A stretch of 49,501 nt of DNA from an uncultured Pelagibacteraceae bacterium (GTDB taxonomy: Bacteria > Pseudomonadota > Alphaproteobacteria > Pelagibacterales > Pelagibacteraceae): the NCBI GenBank assembly GCA_902581795.1, contig CACHPL010000006.1, forward strand, positions 1 through 49,501, in the 5' to 3' direction. Shown one piece after another: positions 47,128 through 49,501 of this stretch (its first letter is position 1; each line of letters opens with the position of its first letter). The notes beneath the pieces are model-generated. The model ran no database searches and was not told where the DNA came from. It was given only the letters and a program-made list of their open reading frames with translations. A program made the position numbers and the translations under genes.

Positions 47128-47532
47128 TTATTGTTTTAATTTACAAATTTTGCACAAACCAAAAAATTCTAAATTATATTTCTTATATTTCATTCCTGAA
47201 TTATCCTCGAAATTGCTCAAATATTTTGAAAGTTTTGAATTTTTAATTTCTTTGACGTGCTCACAGTTATTACAAATAGAAAAAGCTGTTGCTTTTGAAA
47301 TTTCACAATCAGAATTTTTACAAGCTATAAAGGCATTTTTACTTTCGATTTTATGTATTTTTCCTATTTCAATAAGCTTTTCTAAAGCTCTGTAAACCTG
47401 TAGAGGTGCTTTGATTCCCCTTTTTTGAACATTATAAAGTATTGAATAAGCTTTAAGTGGTCCTTTTGCTTTCTCAATTAAATTAAGAACTATTTGTTGA
47501 TTTTTAGAAAGATGTTCTTGTTTTTGAGTCAT
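47128..47532 (-). CDS. zur: Zinc uptake regulator (Fur family)
   Basis: A 134-residue Fur-family repressor. The N-terminal winged helix includes LNLIEKAKGPLKAYSILYNVQKRGIKAPLQVYRALEKLIEIGKIHKIES. The dimerisation half has CKNSDCE, CNNCEHV and terminal CKICK; paired CxxC motifs hold the structural zinc, as in Zur. Absence of the Fur-type HHDH metal pattern and its position directly after znuB support Zur rather than Fur. It is the third gene of znuC-znuB-zur and probably acts on the twin operator at 49136-49165, closing an autoregulatory loop. Confidence 0.9.
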   Translation of the reverse strand: MTQKQEHLSKNQQIVLNLIEKAKGPLKAYSILYNVQKRGIKAPLQVYRALEKLIEIGKIHKIESKNAFIACKNSDCEISKATAFSICNNCEHVKEIKNSKLSKYLSNFEDNSGMKYKKYNLEFFGLCKICKLKQ

Positions 47533-47554
47533 AATTTATTTTAACACTTTCATT

Positions 47555-48358
47555 TTATTTTTTCAAATCTGAAACTTTTTTAAATTTTATTAATGATATT
47601 ATAAATAATAATAACGTAGCAGTTATAATTGATGGTCCTGAAGCTGAGTTAATTTTCAATGACGTGAACAAACCGACTAAAACAGATATTAATCCAAATA
47701 TTACTGAAAAAATAACCATCTGTTTAGGATTATTAGAAACATTCCTTGCAGTTGCGGCAGGAATTATAAGCATACCGGTTATCAAAAGCAGTCCTACAAT
47801 TTTAATTGAAATCGCAATAAGAGCTGCAGTTAAAATTGTAAAAATTGCATTGAATTTATCAGGCTTCATACCCTCAGCTTCTGATAATTCATAATTTACA
47901 GTTGATGCAAATAATGGCTTCCAGATTAATTTTAGAATAATTAGTATTAAACCTCCACCTAGCCAAATAACTAATAGATCATTTTGATTTACAGCTAAAA
48001 TATCCCCAAATAGCAAACCCATTACGTCAAATCTAATTGAAGTTAAAAAACCTATAACTACAAGCCCAACAGCTAATGAAGCGTGTGCTAATAGACCTAA
48101 TAAAGCATCATTTGGTAATTTTGTTTTCTTTTGTAATTGTAATAATAATATTGCTAAGACTGCAGAGATTATAAAAACTGAAAATGCGATATTAATTTCA
48201 AAAAATAACGCCATGGTAACACCTAATAATGCTGAATGAGCTAATGTACCTGCAAAAAAAGATAATCTTCTCCAAACTATAAAGCATCCAAGTGGTCCGG
48301 TTACGAGTGAAATACCAATACCTGCTATCAATGCTCTAATAAAAAAATCATCAAACAT
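47555..48358 (-). CDS. znuB: Zinc ABC transporter permease
   Basis: A 267-residue ABC-3 family membrane protein of about eight helices. FDDFFIRALIAGIGISLVTGPLGCFIVWRRLSFFAGTLAHSALLG is the hallmark N-terminus with the conserved histidine, and KIVGLLLITGMLIIPAATARN is the coupling region. It moves zinc delivered by ZnuA. The gene follows znuC by two bases and precedes zur by 22 bases. Confidence 0.94.
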   Translation of the reverse strand: MFDDFFIRALIAGIGISLVTGPLGCFIVWRRLSFFAGTLAHSALLGVTMALFFEINIAFSVFIISAVLAILLLQLQKKTKLPNDALLGLLAHASLAVGLVVIGFLTSIRFDVMGLLFGDILAVNQNDLLVIWLGGGLILIILKLIWKPLFASTVNYELSEAEGMKPDKFNAIFTILTAALIAISIKIVGLLLITGMLIIPAATARNVSNNPKQMVIFSVIFGLISVLVGLFTSLKINSASGPSIITATLLLFIISLIKFKKVSDLKK

Positions 48359-48360
48359 AA

Positions 48361-49113
48361 TTATTTTTTTGGATCTATTGATCCATCCGATGAATGTGAA
48401 TGATCATGTTCGTGTTCATACAAAGATAATATATTTGAAGCTCTATCTCCAAATAATTCTTTATATTTTTCATCTTGAATAACTGTATGAGGTTTTCCTG
48501 AACAACAAACATGTCCATTTAAACATATAACAAAATCTGTTGCCGACATTACAACGTGAAGATCATGTGAAATTAAAAGAATTCCGCAATTTAATTTTTC
48601 TGATATTTTTTTAATTAGTTCATACAATGCAATTTCGCCTTTAAAATCAACGCCTTGTACAGGTTCGTCTAATACTAAAAGTTCAGGTTTTTTTGCAATG
48701 GCTCTTGCTATTAATACTCTTTGCAATTCACCACCAGATAAATTACTTAAGCTTTTATTTTTTAAATGTTCAACACCTGTAAGGTTTAAAGCGACATTGA
48801 TTTGATCATTTTTTAAATCTTCAGTTAAAGACATAAAATCAATTACCCTTATAGGAAGCGTCCAATCAATTGAAACTTTTTGTGGTACATAACCTATTCT
48901 TTCAGTAAATCTTCTTACTCTACCTTCTATTTTTTTATAAATACCTAGGGCAATTTTCGCTGTGGTCGACTTGCCTGATCCGTTAGGGCCAATTAAAGTA
49001 ACTATTTCACCTTGTTTTATTTCTAATGAAACTTTTTTTATTAATGCTTTATCATTTAAATAAAAGCTCGCATTTTCCACTTTTAAGAGAATTTTTTTAT
49101 TTTTATTTTCCAT
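48361..49113 (-). CDS. znuC: Zinc ABC transporter ATP-binding protein
   Basis: A 250-residue ATPase. Walker A GPNGSGKSTTAK near residue 38, signature LSGGELQRVLIARA, Walker B LLVLDEPVQGVD and H-loop ISHDLHVVM. The C-terminal tail YEHEHDHSHSSDG is histidine- and acid-rich, as in other ZnuC proteins, and may sense or buffer zinc. Divergent from znuA, with the Zur box between them. Confidence 0.95.
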   Translation of the reverse strand: MENKNKKILLKVENASFYLNDKALIKKVSLEIKQGEIVTLIGPNGSGKSTTAKIALGIYKKIEGRVRRFTERIGYVPQKVSIDWTLPIRVIDFMSLTEDLKNDQINVALNLTGVEHLKNKSLSNLSGGELQRVLIARAIAKKPELLVLDEPVQGVDFKGEIALYELIKKISEKLNCGILLISHDLHVVMSATDFVICLNGHVCCSGKPHTVIQDEKYKELFGDRASNILSLYEHEHDHSHSSDGSIDPKK

Positions 49114-49135
49114 AAAAAGCCTTGATTAACAAAAT

Positions 49136-49165
49136 GTAATATTATAACAAACGTTATATTATAAC
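49136..49165. promoter_or_regulatory. Twin Zur box between znuC and znuA
   Basis: GTTATATTATAAC at 49153-49165 is a palindrome around one base and matches the core of the E. coli Zur box (GTTATAnTATAAC). A second copy, GTAATATTATAAC at 49136-49148, differs at one base from symmetry. Centres are 17 bases apart. The 67-base divergent gap would let one operator control both znuCB-zur and znuA. Confidence 0.85.
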
Positions 49166-49180
49166 AAATTAAGGAGCAAC

Positions 49181-49501
49181 ATGAAACGAACCCTATTTAT
49201 TACATTGTTTTTATTTATATTTTCTTTTAACAGCACAGTATATGCAGAGGTTAAAGTAGTTACTTCAATTAAGCCAATACATTCTTTAGCTGCATACGTT
49301 ATGGATGGTGTTGGAAAACCTAATGTAATAGTAGATGGTTATAATTCTCCACACGGTTTTAGCTTAAAACCATCACATGCAAAAATGATTGAAAACGCTG
49401 ATTTAATTATTTGGGTTGGTGAAGATTTAGAGGCATTTTTAGAAAAACCATTAGACTCAATTGCAAAAAAAGCAAAAAAAGTTGAATTGATGGATTTAAA
49501 A
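49181..49501 (+). CDS. znuA: Zinc ABC transporter substrate-binding protein (3'-truncated by window edge)
   Basis: The first 107 residues of a cluster A-I metal-binding protein. The signal peptide covers residues 1-22 (hydrophobic TLFITLFLFIFSF, ending VYA). The mature part begins EVKVVTSIKPIHSLAAYVMDGVG; the histidine in KPIHSL and that in NSPHGFSLKPSHAKMI are zinc-ligand positions of ZnuA. ENADLIIWVGEDLEAFL continues the family pattern. Shine-Dalgarno AAGGAG lies at 49171-49176. The remainder lies beyond the window. Confidence 0.93.
   Translation, partial: MKRTLFITLFLFIFSFNSTVYAEVKVVTSIKPIHSLAAYVMDGVGKPNVIVDGYNSPHGFSLKPSHAKMIENADLIIWVGEDLEAFLEKPLDSIAKKAKKVELMDLK

Overview
The window looks like chromosome of a marine SAR11 (Candidatus Pelagibacter-like) alphaproteobacterium. 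DNA is strongly AT-rich, lysine and asparagine codons dominate, intergenic gaps are mostly under 50 bases, and many neighbours share stop or start bases. The order dgt-argS-small membrane protein-nagZ-scpA-scpB-tatA-tatB-tatC-serS with yajC-secD-secF is the alphaproteobacterial order. No IS element, prophage, integron or CRISPR array was seen, and no gene-free stretch exceeds about 210 bases. The lineage is inferred from gene content and style, not from a database search.

Layout. 1-8255: 3' part of recG, a DUF502 membrane protein, a Tat-type M48 lipoprotein protease, tRNA-Lys, then tgt, a periplasmic cyclophilin, coaD, gyrA and ssb on the minus strand. 8357-11859: uvrA and a PuuD-like membrane protein on the plus strand. 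11856-22646: a long minus-strand run of envelope export (secF, secD, yajC, tatCBA), chromosome segregation (scpAB), wall recycling (nagZ), two tRNA synthetases (serS, argS) and dgt. serS carries a one-base frameshift. 22686-29325: erpA and xthA (plus), then manC-like, ilvD and valS (minus). 29399-30806: tRNA-Cys, tRNA-Asn, an XRE regulator and a DUF6134-like exported protein.

30822-49501 is dominated by uptake. It holds a complete general amino-acid ABC system (aapJQMP), guaBA and tRNA-Arg, a ferric-iron ABC system (fbpABC) behind a tandem Fur-like operator, and a three-gene one-carbon operon (MetF-like, GcvT/LigM-like, EgtD-like). After these come a betaine-type ProX-ProW pair without an ATPase and a zinc uptake locus (znuC-znuB-zur divergent from znuA) around a twin Zur box. 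Four ABC binding-protein genes share one leader plan: a palindrome, then a strong purine Shine-Dalgarno sequence, then ATG. Two binding-protein/permease junctions (aapJ-aapQ, fbpA-fbpB) contain RNA hairpins that could set protein stoichiometry.

Most worth a second look: the MetF-like/GcvT-like/EgtD-like operon, whose MetF-like protein lacks the usual catalytic residues; the serS frameshift at an A-AAA-AAT slippery site; a TGT that has lost two of four zinc ligands; an IMP dehydrogenase without its CBS domains; and the fbpA-fbpB junction, where the permease Shine-Dalgarno can pair with the loop of the upstream hairpin.
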